The notes below the pieces were generated by a model. That model was given only the letters and a program-made list of their open reading frames with translations. It was not told the origin of the DNA and did not search any database. The translations under genes and the position numbers were made by a program. From Xanthobacteraceae bacterium (lineage in GTDB: Bacteria > Pseudomonadota > Alphaproteobacteria > Rhizobiales > Xanthobacteraceae), in the NCBI GenBank assembly GCA_031291445.1, contig JARLJA010000047.1, positions 1-64,000 on the forward strand: DNA of 64,000 nucleotides, written 5' to 3'. The stretch's first letter is position 1; each line of letters starts with the position of its first letter. Positions 36,655 to 45,862 of this stretch are shown here, piece by piece.

Positions 36655-36672
36655 GCGACAGACATGCGACAG
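36655..36672 (-). promoter_or_regulatory. Candidate PHO box before pmtA
   Basis: Minus strand CTGTCGC-ATGT-CTGTCGC: two identical 7-bp half-sites with a 4-bp spacer, one mismatch each to CTGTCAC. Ten bases downstream is TATCGG, a weak -10 at the spacing seen in PhoB-activated promoters. The site is 64 bp upstream of the ATG. Confidence 0.6.
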
Positions 36673-36700
36673 CGCCGCCGTGCCGGCCCGGGCAGCGACG

Positions 36701-37501
36701 TCAGTCCAGGGCGTAGAAATGGTGCACCGGGCCATTTCCCCGCCCGACCGCGAGGCGGTCCGCGGCGGCGATCGCCGCCGTGACATAATCCTTGGCGCGC
36801 CGGACCGCGGCCGACAGCGCCTCCCCCCGCGCCAGGTAGGCCGCGATCGCCGACGCCAGCGTGCAGCCGGTGCCGTGGGTATTGCTGGTCGCAACCCGCG
36901 GCGCGCTGAAGCGCTCGATGCCGCGGCCGTCGAACAGATAGTCGGTGCTCTCGGCGCCGGTATCGTGGCCGCCCTTGATCAGCACGGCCTCGCAGCCGAG
37001 CGCCAGCAGCGCCCTGCCCTGGCGCTCGATGTCGCTCTCGCCCGCGGCGATCGCATCCCCGAGCAGGCGCGCCGCTTCCGGCAGGTTCGGCGTGATCAGG
37101 CGCGCCCGCGGCAGCAAGGTCTCGCGCAGGGTCGCGATCGCCTCGGGCGTCAACAGCGCGTCGCCCGAGGTCGCGATCATGACCGGATCGACCACCAGGT
37201 TGGGCGGCGACCAGCGCGACAGCGCGGCAACGATGGCGTCGATGATGTCGGAGCGCGCCACCATGCCGGTCTTGACCGCGCGAACATCGAGATCGGACAA
37301 CACCGCGTCGAGCTGGGCGGTGACGAATTCGGCCGGCACCACGTGGACGTCGGCGACCCCGCAGGTGTTCTGCGCCGTCAACGCCGTGATCACCGAGGCG
37401 CCGTAGACGGAGCAGGCCGCGAAAGTCTTCAGATCGGCCTGGATTCCGGCGCCGCCCGAGGAATCCGAGCCGGCGATGGTCAGCGCGATGGGGATCGTCA
37501 T
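36701..37501 (-). CDS. thiD: Hydroxymethylpyrimidine/phosphomethylpyrimidine kinase ThiD
   Basis: Phosphorylates HMP and HMP-P in thiamine synthesis. The 266-residue ribokinase-fold enzyme has the ThiD start [45 protein letters not shown] and the ATP/anion-hole motif [20 protein letters not shown] with the catalytic Asp replaced by the ThiD-type Cys. No other thiamine gene is near, and no TPP riboswitch was seen in the 160 bp upstream. Standard length. Confidence 0.93.
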   Translation of the reverse strand: MTIPIALTIAGSDSSGGAGIQADLKTFAACSVYGASVITALTAQNTCGVADVHVVPAEFVTAQLDAVLSDLDVRAVKTGMVARSDIIDAIVAALSRWSPPNLVVDPVMIATSGDALLTPEAIATLRETLLPRARLITPNLPEAARLLGDAIAAGESDIERQGRALLALGCEAVLIKGGHDTGAESTDYLFDGRGIERFSAPRVATSNTHGTGCTLASAIAAYLARGEALSAAVRRAKDYVTAAIAAADRLAVGRGNGPVHHFYALD

Positions 37502-37586
37502 GCGTTGCTCCGGCCGGCGGGCCCGTCTACCGGCCTCGTTTTCGGATGTTCGATCAAAGGTCTAGTCCGCCCATGCGAGCCCAGCA

Positions 37587-37598
37587 TGCAAGCTTGCA
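37587..37598. promoter_or_regulatory. 12-bp palindrome before the Lrp/AsnC-domain gene
   Basis: TGCAAGCTTGCA, a perfect palindrome 65 bp before the 37664 ATG and in the divergent region with thiD. It could be an operator, but a palindrome of this length can also arise by chance. Confidence 0.25.
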
Positions 37599-37663
37599 AG
37601 GCTGCTGGCAATTGGCTCTAGTAGGAAGAATCGGCCTGTTCCGCCGCCGGAGACCCAACGGAC

Positions 37664-37900
37664 ATGATCCCGTTTTTCGTTCAGATCAAATGCAAGCTCG
37701 GCCAGTCCTACATCGTGGCCAACGCGCTGGCCGAGGCCGAGATCGCGTCCGAGATCTACTCGACCGCCGGTGATTACGATCTGCTGGTCAAGTTCTACGT
37801 CGAGAAGGACACCGACATCGGCCATTTCGTCAACGAGAAGGTCCAGGTGCTGCCGGGGATCCAGGACACCTACACCATCATCACCTTCAAGGCGTTCTAG
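37664..37900 (+). CDS. Stand-alone Lrp/AsnC ligand-binding (RAM) domain protein
   Basis: Predicted 78-residue protein that is one RAM domain (ferredoxin-like fold): FVQIKCKLGQSYIVANALAE, then EIYSTAGDYDLLVKFYVEKDTDIGHFV and the terminal DTYTIITFKAF. It lacks the DNA-binding helix-turn-helix of Lrp/AsnC. Such small proteins assemble into rings and sense amino acids or modulate full-length Lrp proteins; none is in the window. It converges on the diheme cytochrome gene with a 12-bp gap. Confidence 0.85.
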   Translation: MIPFFVQIKCKLGQSYIVANALAEAEIASEIYSTAGDYDLLVKFYVEKDTDIGHFVNEKVQVLPGIQDTYTIITFKAF

Positions 37901-37912
37901 CAAAAAGCCCCG

Positions 37913-38851
37913 TCACTTCGTAGCCGGCTGCGCCGGCTTCGGCGGTCCTTCGACCGGCGGCAGCGACTTCAGGTAGACCGCCATCGCCATGCGGTCGGCG
38001 TCGCTGAGTTCGGCCATGTTGCGGATCACGCGGGTCATCGATCCGCCGACCGAGTCGCCGTCGGGCGTCTCCCCGGTTTCCAGGAAATAGGCGATCGTCT
38101 TCTCCGACCAGTCGCCGATGCCCTTCTGGGTGATGTTCGGGACCCAGCCCTTGCCTTCCGGATTGGGCCCGCCGGCAAAGCGCTGTGCGGCGACGATCCC
38201 CCCCAGCAGGTTGCGCGGGCTGTGGCACTCGGCGCAATGGCCGAGCCCGTTCACCAGATAGGCCCCCCGATTCCACGCCTCCGATTGCGCCGGATCGGGA
38301 GCGAACGGCTTGCCGTCGAGAAACAGGAATTTCCAGCCGCCGAGGTCGCGTCGGATGTTGAAGGGAAACGCCACGTCGTGGCCGCGGACCTTGCCCGCGA
38401 CCGGCGGCAGTGTCTTCAGGAAGGCGAACAGGTCCCGGACATCGGACAGGCTGGCATGCTGATACGATGGATAGGGAAAGGCCGGAAAATAGTGCTCGCC
38501 GCGGGGCGAGGTGCCCTTCAGCACTGCGGTGACGAAGTCGGCCTCGCTCCACCGTCCGATGCCGTCCTGCGCGTCCGGCGAGATGTTTGGGGCGTAGAAG
38601 GTGCCGAACGGCGACGGGATCGCCAGCCCGCCGCCGAGCTTCAGGCGGTCGGGCTGGCCGGGCATGGCGTGGCAGGATGCGCAGCCACCGGCGTTGAACA
38701 TGGTCCGCCCGTTGTCGATGCTGGGCGTATAGGCCGGCAGCGCGCTGGCCGGCACCACCGACGGCGTGGTGATGATCCAGAACGCGGCCGCGCCCACCAC
38801 GGCGGCGACGAGGCCGGCGAGCACAACATATCTTCCGGCCATGAGGCTCAT
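37913..38851 (-). CDS. Membrane-anchored diheme cytochrome c
   Basis: Predicted 312-residue protein with an uncleaved N-terminal anchor (about residues 8-28) and two cytochrome c domains in the periplasm. Heme motifs are CASCH (57-61) and CAECH (about 207-211); likely axial Met residues follow each. The layout resembles the cytochrome subunits of dehydrogenases, such as alcohol or aldehyde dehydrogenases (which usually have three hemes) and thiosulfate-type c4 proteins. No quinoprotein dehydrogenase is adjacent; the next genes upstream are a class II cytochrome and a molybdopterin hydroxylase large subunit on the same strand, which could be its electron donors. Confidence 0.8.
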   Translation of the reverse strand: MSLMAGRYVVLAGLVAAVVGAAAFWIITTPSVVPASALPAYTPSIDNGRTMFNAGGCASCHAMPGQPDRLKLGGGLAIPSPFGTFYAPNISPDAQDGIGRWSEADFVTAVLKGTSPRGEHYFPAFPYPSYQHASLSDVRDLFAFLKTLPPVAGKVRGHDVAFPFNIRRDLGGWKFLFLDGKPFAPDPAQSEAWNRGAYLVNGLGHCAECHSPRNLLGGIVAAQRFAGGPNPEGKGWVPNITQKGIGDWSEKTIAYFLETGETPDGDSVGGSMTRVIRNMAELSDADRMAMAVYLKSLPPVEGPPKPAQPATK

Positions 38852-38891
38852 CCGGGGTCCGGGGCGCGCGCGACGGCGAGCCCGGCAGGGT

Positions 38892-39326
38892 CTATTGCTT
38901 CTTGAGACGGTAGGTTTCGTGGCAGCCGCCGCAATCCTTGCCGACGCCGCCGAAGGCGGTCTTGAAGCTGGCCAGATCGGTCACGCTCGCCTCGGCCGCC
39001 TTGGCGTCGGCGCCGAGCTTGGTGAAACGCGCCTCGAAGTCGGCCTTGTTGTCCCAGATCGCGGGAAGCGCCGCGGTTTCGCCGCCCTGCTTGGAGGTGT
39101 CGGGAAACAACGGCGGCGCCTTGACCGCGGTGTTCTGGATGGTGACGAAGATCGCCTTGGCCTTGTCGAGATCGAACGGCGCCTCGCCCTTGATCATCGC
39201 CGCGCCGGCGGCGGCCTGCTTGCCGGTTTCCTTCATCAGCGCCCGGCGGGCAGCGATCGGATCATCGGCGGCGACGGCGGCAACCGTGGCGGCGAAAAAC
39301 CCGGCGGCAACGACAATACGCTTCAT
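38892..39326 (-). CDS. Class II cytochrome c (c'/c556 type)
   Basis: Predicted 144-residue periplasmic four-helix cytochrome. Residues 1-20 are a signal peptide. The single heme motif CGGCH lies close to the C-terminus (about residue 133), which defines class II, and a conserved Met/Lys-rich first helix (ARRALMKETGKQ) supplies the c556-like low-spin Met ligand. GGAG lies 8 nt before the ATG. It is 40 bp upstream of the diheme cytochrome gene, so the two are probably one transcript. Confidence 0.87.
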   Translation of the reverse strand: MKRIVVAAGFFAATVAAVAADDPIAARRALMKETGKQAAAGAAMIKGEAPFDLDKAKAIFVTIQNTAVKAPPLFPDTSKQGGETAALPAIWDNKADFEARFTKLGADAKAAEASVTDLASFKTAFGGVGKDCGGCHETYRLKKQ

Positions 39327-39490
39327 CGGTCGATCTCCATCTGTCGATTTCAGTCGCGGGCGGACCCGCATGCGGTGAACGTCTCTCAAAGCTCGGCAGG
39401 GGTGCTTCTCGATCAGACTCCGCGGGTCGACGAGGTTGTCAACACCGCCCCGTTGTCATTATTCCGTGTCCGCAGCGGGTGGCGCTAGGC

Positions 39491-41794
39491 CTAGGCCGAC
39501 TTGGCGCCGCGCCGCGCAATCGCCGCCCACACCCGCTCGGGCGTCGCCGGCATGTCGATGTGGTCGATCCCGTATTCGCGCCACAGGCCTTCGACGATGG
39601 CGTTCATCACCGCCGGACAGGAGCCGATCGCACCCGCCTCCCCGGCGCCCTTGACGCCGAGCGGGTTGGTCTTGCACGGCACGTTGCGGGTCTCGAACAC
39701 GATCGAGGGACCGTCGGAGGCCCGCGGCAGCGCATAGTCCATCAGGGTGCCGGTGACGAGCTGACCGTCGTCGGCATCGTAGACCGCCTGCTCCATCAGC
39801 GCCTGCCCGATGCCCTGCATGGTGCCGCCATGGACCTGGCCCGCCAGCATCAGCGGATTGAGGGTGACGCCGAAGTCGTCGACGATGACGTAGTTGACGA
39901 TGCGCACGATGCCGGTCGAGGGATCGATCTCGACCTCGACGACATGGGTGCCGTTGGGATAGGTGCCGTCGGCGCTCGAGAACTTCTCGCTGGCGTGCAG
40001 CTTGGCGGCATCGTCCTTGGCGCGCGCGGCGAGGTCGGCGAACGACACCACGCGGTCGGTACCGGCGATGCGGATCGTGCCGTCGCTGATCTCGAGATCG
40101 CCGCTGCCGGCCTCGAGCGCCTCGGCGGCGAGCTGCTTGAGGCTTTCGCCGAGCTTGCGGGTGGCGCGCTCGACGCTGACGCCGCCGGACGGGATCGAGG
40201 ACGAGCCGCCGGTGCCGAGCCCGGTCGCGATCAGGTCGGTGTCGCCCTGCACCACGTGAACGCGGTCCGGAGCAAGGCCGAACTGCTCGGCGACCAGCTG
40301 GGCGTAGGCGGTCTGGTGACCCTGGCCGCTCGACTGCGTCCCGATCAGCACGGTGACGTCACCGGTGGGATCGAGCCGCACCTCGGCGGTCTCTTCGCCC
40401 ATGGTGCCGCAGACCTCGACATAGGTGGCGAGCCCGATGCCGCGCACCAGGCCCTGCTTGCGGGCGGCCCTGGCGCGCTTGGGGAAGTCCTTCCACTCCG
40501 CGATCTCCATCGCCCGCTTCAGATGGCCGGCGAAATCGCCGGAATCGTAGACCTTGCCGGTCGCGGTGGTGAACGGCATCGCCCGCGGCGCGATGAAGTT
40601 CTTGCGCCGGATCGCGTCGGGCGTCATGCCGAGCTTGCGCGCGGCGGCGTCGACCAGGCGTTCCACCACATAGGCGGCCTCGGGCCGGCCGGCGCCGCGA
40701 TAGGCGTCGACCGGCACGCTGTGGGTGAACACGGTGCGGACGCGGCAATGGAAGGCGCCGATGTCGTAGAGCCCCGGCAGCATGCCGGCGCCGCCGAAGG
40801 GGACGTAGGGCCCGAAGGTCGACAGGTAGGCGCCCATGTCGGCGACCAGGTCGACGTCCATGGCGAGGAACCGGCCGTCCTCCGCCAGCGCCATCCGCGC
40901 CGTGGTGACGTTGTCGCGGCCCTGCGCGTCGCCGATGAAGTGATCGGCGCGCTCGGCCACCCACTTCACGCCGCGGCGCAGCCGGCGCGCCGCGACCGCG
41001 ATCAGCGCGTATTCCCGATAGGGAAACAGCTTGGTGCCGAAGCCGCCGCCGACGTCGGGGCAGATCACCCGCATCTTGGCGGTCGGAATCTTCAGGACGT
41101 TCTGGCACAGGATGTCGCGCAGCCGGTGGCTGCCCTGGCTGCCGGTGGTCAGCGTCAGCCGGTCGGTCGCCGCGTCGTACTGGCACAGCGCGCTGCGGGT
41201 CTCCATGTAGTTGGTGACGATGCGCGGGTTGACCAGCGAGACCTCCGCCACGGCGTGCGCCGACTTGAACGCGGCTTCCGTCGCGGCGCGGTCTCCGATC
41301 GATCGGTCGAACAGCACGTTCTCGGGAAAATCCGGCCACACCGCCCCGGCGCCCGCCGCGATCGCCTTTCTCGAGACGACCGCGTCCGCCAGCGGCCGCC
41401 ATTCGACGACGATGGCCTCCAGCGCGTCGCGGGCCTGTTCGACGGTCTCGGCGACCACGAAGGCGACGGCATCGCCGACATGGCGAACCTCGCCCTGCGC
41501 CAGGATCGCATAGGGCGGCGCCTTGAAGGGCTTGTCGGGGAAGTTGAACTGGCACGGCAAGCCACCGAGATCGGCGGTGTCCTCCGCGGTCAGGATTGCC
41601 GCAACGCCCGGGAGCGCCCGCGCCGCGGACGCATCGAGGGTGAAGGTCGCATGGGCATGCGGCGATCTCAGCACCAGCCCGTGCAGCACGCCCGGCGGAT
41701 TGAAGTCGGCGGTGTAGTGCCCCTTGCCGCGAATGAGGGCATCGTCTTCCTTGCGGCGGACGCTGTGGCCGACGCCGAACTTGATGGCAGGCAT
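39491..41794 (-). CDS. Xanthine-dehydrogenase-family molybdopterin-binding large subunit (form II CoxL-like)
   Basis: Predicted 767-residue molybdenum hydroxylase subunit. An N-terminal aldehyde-oxidase a/b hammerhead ([22 protein letters not shown]) precedes the cofactor domains. Signatures include [14 protein letters not shown], the active-site loop [27 protein letters not shown] and the catalytic Glu in [16 protein letters not shown] marks form II enzymes; authentic CO dehydrogenase (form I) has AYxCSFR. The FAD-binding medium and [2Fe-2S] small subunits are not encoded next to it, so it may be an orphan or borrow partners. GGAG lies before the ATG. The nearest downstream genes are cytochromes c. 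Confidence 0.88.
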   Translation of the reverse strand: MPAIKFGVGHSVRRKEDDALIRGKGHYTADFNPPGVLHGLVLRSPHAHATFTLDASAARALPGVAAILTAEDTADLGGLPCQFNFPDKPFKAPPYAILAQGEVRHVGDAVAFVVAETVEQARDALEAIVVEWRPLADAVVSRKAIAAGAGAVWPDFPENVLFDRSIGDRAATEAAFKSAHAVAEVSLVNPRIVTNYMETRSALCQYDAATDRLTLTTGSQGSHRLRDILCQNVLKIPTAKMRVICPDVGGGFGTKLFPYREYALIAVAARRLRRGVKWVAERADHFIGDAQGRDNVTTARMALAEDGRFLAMDVDLVADMGAYLSTFGPYVPFGGAGMLPGLYDIGAFHCRVRTVFTHSVPVDAYRGAGRPEAAYVVERLVDAAARKLGMTPDAIRRKNFIAPRAMPFTTATGKVYDSGDFAGHLKRAMEIAEWKDFPKRARAARKQGLVRGIGLATYVEVCGTMGEETAEVRLDPTGDVTVLIGTQSSGQGHQTAYAQLVAEQFGLAPDRVHVVQGDTDLIATGLGTGGSSSIPSGGVSVERATRKLGESLKQLAAEALEAGSGDLEISDGTIRIAGTDRVVSFADLAARAKDDAAKLHASEKFSSADGTYPNGTHVVEVEIDPSTGIVRIVNYVIVDDFGVTLNPLMLAGQVHGGTMQGIGQALMEQAVYDADDGQLVTGTLMDYALPRASDGPSIVFETRNVPCKTNPLGVKGAGEAGAIGSCPAVMNAIVEGLWREYGIDHIDMPATPERVWAAIARRGAKSA

Positions 41795-41920
41795 GGGATC
41801 TCCGAGGTGTGGGCGCCGGGGGCGCGAGGCGAATGCCGGTGCTGGATCACCGCATCTTGCAGCGGATCGCGCTGCAGCGCAAATGGGCCAGACGTGGCAC
41901 CAACGCATCAGCCCATGAGA

Positions 41921-43447
41921 CTAGCGCATCAGCGCCATGAGCCAGCGGCGGCCGAACAGCAGCCAGATAGCGCTTCCGTAGACGATGGCGCCGACCAGGA
42001 CCAGGATCGCCAGCGCCAGCTCCTCGCGCATCCGTGCGACGCCGTGAAGCAGCCCGGGAACCAGCGCGTCGGTGGCGCCCAGCGCGGCGGCCAGGACGAG
42101 CCCCGCCAGCATGAATTTTCCAAGCGAGCGCCGCAGGCCGGCATCAAACTCGAAGTAACCCGCCCGCACCGCGAAGCCGATCACCAGCAGCAGGTTGATC
42201 CAGGCGCCGACGGCCGTCGCGAACGCCAGCCCGACCTGGGCGAACCAGCCGACCAGCGTGACCTTGAGCGCGACGTTGACGGCGACGCCGGTCAGCGCCG
42301 CCTTGACCGGTGTGGCGGTGTCCTTGCGGGCGTAGAAGGTCGCGACCGCGCTGCGGATCAGGACGAAGGGCACCAGGCCGACCGCGTAGGCCGCCAGCGT
42401 CGCGGCCGCCGCGGCGGCATCGGCCTTGGTGAACGCGCCGCGCGCGAACATCGCCCGCATGATCACGCCGGGCACCGTGAGGAAGGCGGCGACGAACGGC
42501 ACCGACAGCAGCAGGGTGAATTCGAAGGCGCGTCGCTGCGCCGCCATGGCGCCGTCATGGTCGTTCGCGGTCAGCCGCCGCGACATGTCGGGCAACAGTA
42601 CCGTGCCGATGGCGATGCCGATGACGCCGATCGGAAGCTGGTTGAGGCGATCGGCATAGTAGAGCGCCGACAGCGCGCCGGCCGGCAGGAAGGTGGCGAT
42701 GATGGTGTCGGCGAACAGCGCGACCTGGGTGCCCATCGATCCCAGCGTCGCCGGACCCAGCGCGGCGAAGAAGGCGCGCACGTCGTCGTCGAGCTTCAGG
42801 GCTGCGAATCTCGGCATCGCCCCGTGACGCGCGACGTCGCCCGCCAGCAGCAGATACTGCAGAAAGCCGGAAATCAGCACGCCCCAGGCCGCGGCGTGGC
42901 CGGCGCTCGGAAAGAACACCGCCAGCGCCAGCGTCGCCATCATCGCCAGATTGAGGAAGATCGGCGCCGCCGCGGCGCTGGCGAAGCGGTGCATGACGTT
43001 GAGGATGCCGCCATAGAGCGTCACCAGCGTGATCAGGAGCAGGTAGGGAAAGGTGATGCGGGTGAGCTCGATCGCGAGCCGGCGTTGCTCGACGTCGTCG
43101 GTGAAGCCCGGCGCGAGGATGGTCATCGCCTGGGGCATGAACAGCCAGGCGACGACCAGCAGCACCACCTGCGAGGCGAACAGCAGGGTGAAGATGCGGT
43201 CGGCGAACAGCTTCGCCGACGCCTCGCCCTCGTCGCCGTGGACATGGGCATAGGCCGGCACGAAAGCGGCGTTGAAGGCGCCCTCGGCGAAGATGGCGCG
43301 GAAATGGTTGGGCAACCGCAGCGCCACGAAGAACGCGTCCGCCACCGGACCGGCGCCGAGAATCGCAGCGAGCATGATGTCGCGGGCAAATCCCGTCAGC
43401 CGCGACAGCAGCGTGTATCCGCCGACCGTGAAGATCTTCCCCAGCAT
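41921..43447 (-). CDS. murJ: Lipid II flippase MurJ
   Basis: Flips the peptidoglycan precursor lipid II across the inner membrane. The 508-residue protein has 14 predicted helices and the MVF/MurJ signature at the start (YTLLSRLTGFARDIMLAAILGAGPVADAFFVALRLPN) with the conserved Arg/Asp residues of the cavity, plus GEGAFNAAFVPAY-like FAEGAFNAAFVPAY. Length matches E. coli MurJ (511). It stands alone on the minus strand between the hydroxylase gene and the gnnB-like gene, 42 bp from the latter. Confidence 0.94.
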   Translation of the reverse strand: MLGKIFTVGGYTLLSRLTGFARDIMLAAILGAGPVADAFFVALRLPNHFRAIFAEGAFNAAFVPAYAHVHGDEGEASAKLFADRIFTLLFASQVVLLVVAWLFMPQAMTILAPGFTDDVEQRRLAIELTRITFPYLLLITLVTLYGGILNVMHRFASAAAAPIFLNLAMMATLALAVFFPSAGHAAAWGVLISGFLQYLLLAGDVARHGAMPRFAALKLDDDVRAFFAALGPATLGSMGTQVALFADTIIATFLPAGALSALYYADRLNQLPIGVIGIAIGTVLLPDMSRRLTANDHDGAMAAQRRAFEFTLLLSVPFVAAFLTVPGVIMRAMFARGAFTKADAAAAAATLAAYAVGLVPFVLIRSAVATFYARKDTATPVKAALTGVAVNVALKVTLVGWFAQVGLAFATAVGAWINLLLVIGFAVRAGYFEFDAGLRRSLGKFMLAGLVLAAALGATDALVPGLLHGVARMREELALAILVLVGAIVYGSAIWLLFGRRWLMALMR

Positions 43448-43489
43448 GGACAGCTTCTAGCGCATGCCGGCGCGGCGCAAAATAGCTCT

Positions 43490-44638
43490 TCAGCCCTTGA
43501 GCGCCGAACGCACCGCCGCGATGACGCGGTCCTGGGTCGCGGCGTCGAGATAGGCGTGCATCGGCAGGCTGATGACCTCCCGCGACAGGCTCTCGCTGAC
43601 CGGCAGGCCGCCGTCGGCCACCGGATAGCCGCGGTAGGCGGTTTGCTGGTGCAGCGACCTCGGATAGTAGATCGCGGTCGGAACCCCCAGCGCCTTCAGG
43701 CGGGCGGCGAAGCCGTCGCGATCGACGGTGCCGAGGCGGATGGTGTACTGCGCCCAGACCGAGACGTTGCCGGGCGCGACATGCGGCACGCCGACGACGT
43801 CGCCGAGCGCCTCGCCGTAGCGCACGGCGACACGGTTGCGGGCGGCGATCTCGTCCTCGAAGATCTTCAGTTTCTCGATCAGCACCGCGGCCTGGATGGT
43901 GTCGAGACGCGCGGTCAGGCCGAGCCGGACGTTGTCGTATTTGTCGCTGCCCTGCCCGTGCACCCGCACGCTGCGCAGGGTCTCGGCCAGCTCGGCGTCA
44001 TCGGTCATGATGGCACCGCCGTCGCCGTAGCAGCCGAGCGGCTTGGCCGGAAAGAAGCTGGTCGCGGTGGCAAGGCCGAAGCGGCCCAGACGCCGGCCTT
44101 TGTAGGTCGCGCCGAAGCCCTGCGCGGCGTCGTCCAGCACGAACAGCTTCTCGGCCGCGGCGATCGCCGCGACCGCGTCGTGATCGGCGGCCTGGCCGAA
44201 CAGATCGACCGGGATCACGGCTTTCGGCTCGAGCCCAAGCTTGCGCGCGGTGGCGATGCCGCGGGTGAGCGAGGCCGGATCGATGTTGAAGGTGCGGGCG
44301 TCGACGTCGACGAACACCGGGGTGGCGCCGGTCAGCGCGACCACCTCGCCGGTGGCGCAGAAGGTGAAGGACGGGCACAGCACCGCGTCGCCGCGCCCGA
44401 TGCCCTTGGCCATCAGCACCATCAGCAGCGCGTCGGTGCCGCTGGCGCAGCCGACCACGTGCCTCGCGCCGGTGAAGGCGGCGAGATCGGCCTCGAACTG
44501 CGTCACCTCGGGCCCGTTGATGAACTGGCAATGGGTCAGCACCCGGGCGACGGCGTCCTCGACCCTGGCGCCGAGCCGGCGGCGCTGGGCGCCGATATCG
44601 ATGAAGGCGATGGGCTCGATCGGCATATGCTGGTTCAT
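43490..44638 (-). CDS. gnnB: DegT/DnrJ/EryC1-family sugar aminotransferase, GnnB-like
   Basis: Predicted 382-residue PLP aminotransferase acting on a keto nucleotide sugar. The start FIDIGAQRRRLG, the GCASGTDALLM loop, PSFTFCATGEVV, DDAAQGFGATYKGRR and the Schiff-base Lys in SFFPAKPLGCYGDGGA are family hallmarks. Paired with the Gfo/Idh enzyme 49 bp upstream it could make UDP-GlcNAc3N (GnnB), the precursor of the diaminoglucose lipid A backbone found in Bradyrhizobium and Rhodopseudomonas. The alternative is the WbpE/WlbC step to a 2,3-diamino-uronate. Confidence 0.82.
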   Translation of the reverse strand: MNQHMPIEPIAFIDIGAQRRRLGARVEDAVARVLTHCQFINGPEVTQFEADLAAFTGARHVVGCASGTDALLMVLMAKGIGRGDAVLCPSFTFCATGEVVALTGATPVFVDVDARTFNIDPASLTRGIATARKLGLEPKAVIPVDLFGQAADHDAVAAIAAAEKLFVLDDAAQGFGATYKGRRLGRFGLATATSFFPAKPLGCYGDGGAIMTDDAELAETLRSVRVHGQGSDKYDNVRLGLTARLDTIQAAVLIEKLKIFEDEIAARNRVAVRYGEALGDVVGVPHVAPGNVSVWAQYTIRLGTVDRDGFAARLKALGVPTAIYYPRSLHQQTAYRGYPVADGGLPVSESLSREVISLPMHAYLDAATQDRVIAAVRSALKG

Positions 44639-44687
44639 ACGGTCCTGCGGAAGTGATGGAGCGAAAGCGGTTGAAGTTGAACGAGCG

Positions 44688-45683
44688 TCAGCCGGTGACC
44701 TGACGCAGGCCCTTGTCCGCCTTGTTGGCGGGCCTGGCCGGCGTGTCGAGGCACCGGATCGCGATTTCGAGGCTGGCGACGCCTTCCTCGCCGGTGACGG
44801 CGGGGGTCTTGCCCTTGCGCACCGCGTCGGTGAAGGCGAGCAGTTCGGCGCGCAGCGGCTCGTCGTGGCCGACCGGCAGATGGCGCATGGAATAGCTGCC
44901 GTCCGGCTTGAAGCCGAAGCATTCGGTGACCTGCCGGGTCAGCAGGTCGCCCATGACGTATTTGCCACGGGTCGCCACCGTGACGCTGCGCGCCTTGAAG
45001 GGCGTCAGCCAGTTGGTGTTGATGTGGGCAAGCACGCCGGATGCGGTGCGGAACTGGAGCAGCGCGATGTCCTCGCGCTCGGCGACCGCGCTGGCGAGCT
45101 GGGGTTGCACGTCGACGATGTCGGATTCGGTGAACCAGCGGATCAGGTCGATGTCGTGGACCGCAAGGTCGATCACCACGCCGACATTGGACATCCGCGG
45201 CGGGAACGGCCCGACCCGGGTGATCGCGATCGAGAGAATGTCCTCGCCCTTGATCGCCTGCTTGACGGCTGCGACAGCCGGATTGAAGCGCTCGACGTGG
45301 CCGACCATCAGCGTGACCCCGGCCTTTCGCGCGGCGTCGACGATGGCGCGGCCTTCCTCGACGGTCGAGGCGATCGGCTTCTCGACCATGACGTGGATGC
45401 CGCGTCCGATCAGGTCGAGCGAGATGTCGTGGTGGAGGTGGGTGGGCGCGGCGACCGTGACCGCGTCGACGCCGGCGGCGATCATCTGGTCGAGGGCCTC
45501 GAAGGTGCGGCAGCCGACATGCTCTTCGGCGCGGGCCCGGTGGGCGGGAAGCGGATCGACGATGCCGGTGAGCGAGATGCCGGGCAGCCCGGCCAGCACG
45601 CGGGCGTGATTGCTGCCCATGACGCCGGCGCCAACAACGCCGACCCGTAGCGCGCCGCCCGGCGCCACCTGTTTCAAGCTCAT
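44688..45683 (-). CDS. gnnA: Gfo/Idh/MocA NAD-dependent sugar dehydrogenase, GnnA/WlbA-like
   Basis: Predicted 331-residue Rossmann oxidoreductase. The nucleotide motif is GVVGAGVMGSNHARVLA; EKPIAST carries the conserved Lys, and GHVERFNPAV and VGPFPPRMSNVGVVIDLAVHDIDLIR fit UDP-GlcNAc 3-dehydrogenases. It would oxidise C3 of a UDP-sugar for transamination by the adjacent aminotransferase. GnnA (UDP-GlcNAc) is preferred because the organism type is expected to have diaminoglucose lipid A; WlbA (UDP-GlcNAc-uronate) is possible because a UDP-sugar dehydrogenase lies 10 kb away. First gene of the pair; the ATG at 45683 is the usual family start. Confidence 0.82.
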   Translation of the reverse strand: MSLKQVAPGGALRVGVVGAGVMGSNHARVLAGLPGISLTGIVDPLPAHRARAEEHVGCRTFEALDQMIAAGVDAVTVAAPTHLHHDISLDLIGRGIHVMVEKPIASTVEEGRAIVDAARKAGVTLMVGHVERFNPAVAAVKQAIKGEDILSIAITRVGPFPPRMSNVGVVIDLAVHDIDLIRWFTESDIVDVQPQLASAVAEREDIALLQFRTASGVLAHINTNWLTPFKARSVTVATRGKYVMGDLLTRQVTECFGFKPDGSYSMRHLPVGHDEPLRAELLAFTDAVRKGKTPAVTGEEGVASLEIAIRCLDTPARPANKADKGLRQVTG

Positions 45684-45862
45684 TCCCACGCCCCCAGAAT
45701 TCCCTATGGCGCCCAAGGCTCTAGCCCCGGCGAGTGTGGTCTAGCATGCCCGGCGGCGTTGGGCGATCATCTCGCGCAAATCCCCAAACACGTTTTGATT
45801 CAAAGAATTACATATCTTTCTGGCCTGGAACCGTGGTCCGGCCAACCACAATCAGCGGCGTC

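Noticed and set aside
37502-37663. TPP riboswitch upstream of thiD
   Set aside because: No thi-box motif (CTGAGA...ACC...) could be found on the relevant strand.
39479-44656. 1725-codon open frame on the plus strand across the hydroxylase, murJ and aminotransferase genes
   Set aside because: Arg/His/Gly-rich translation without any domain; it is the antisense of three well-recognised genes in a phase that high third-position GC keeps open.
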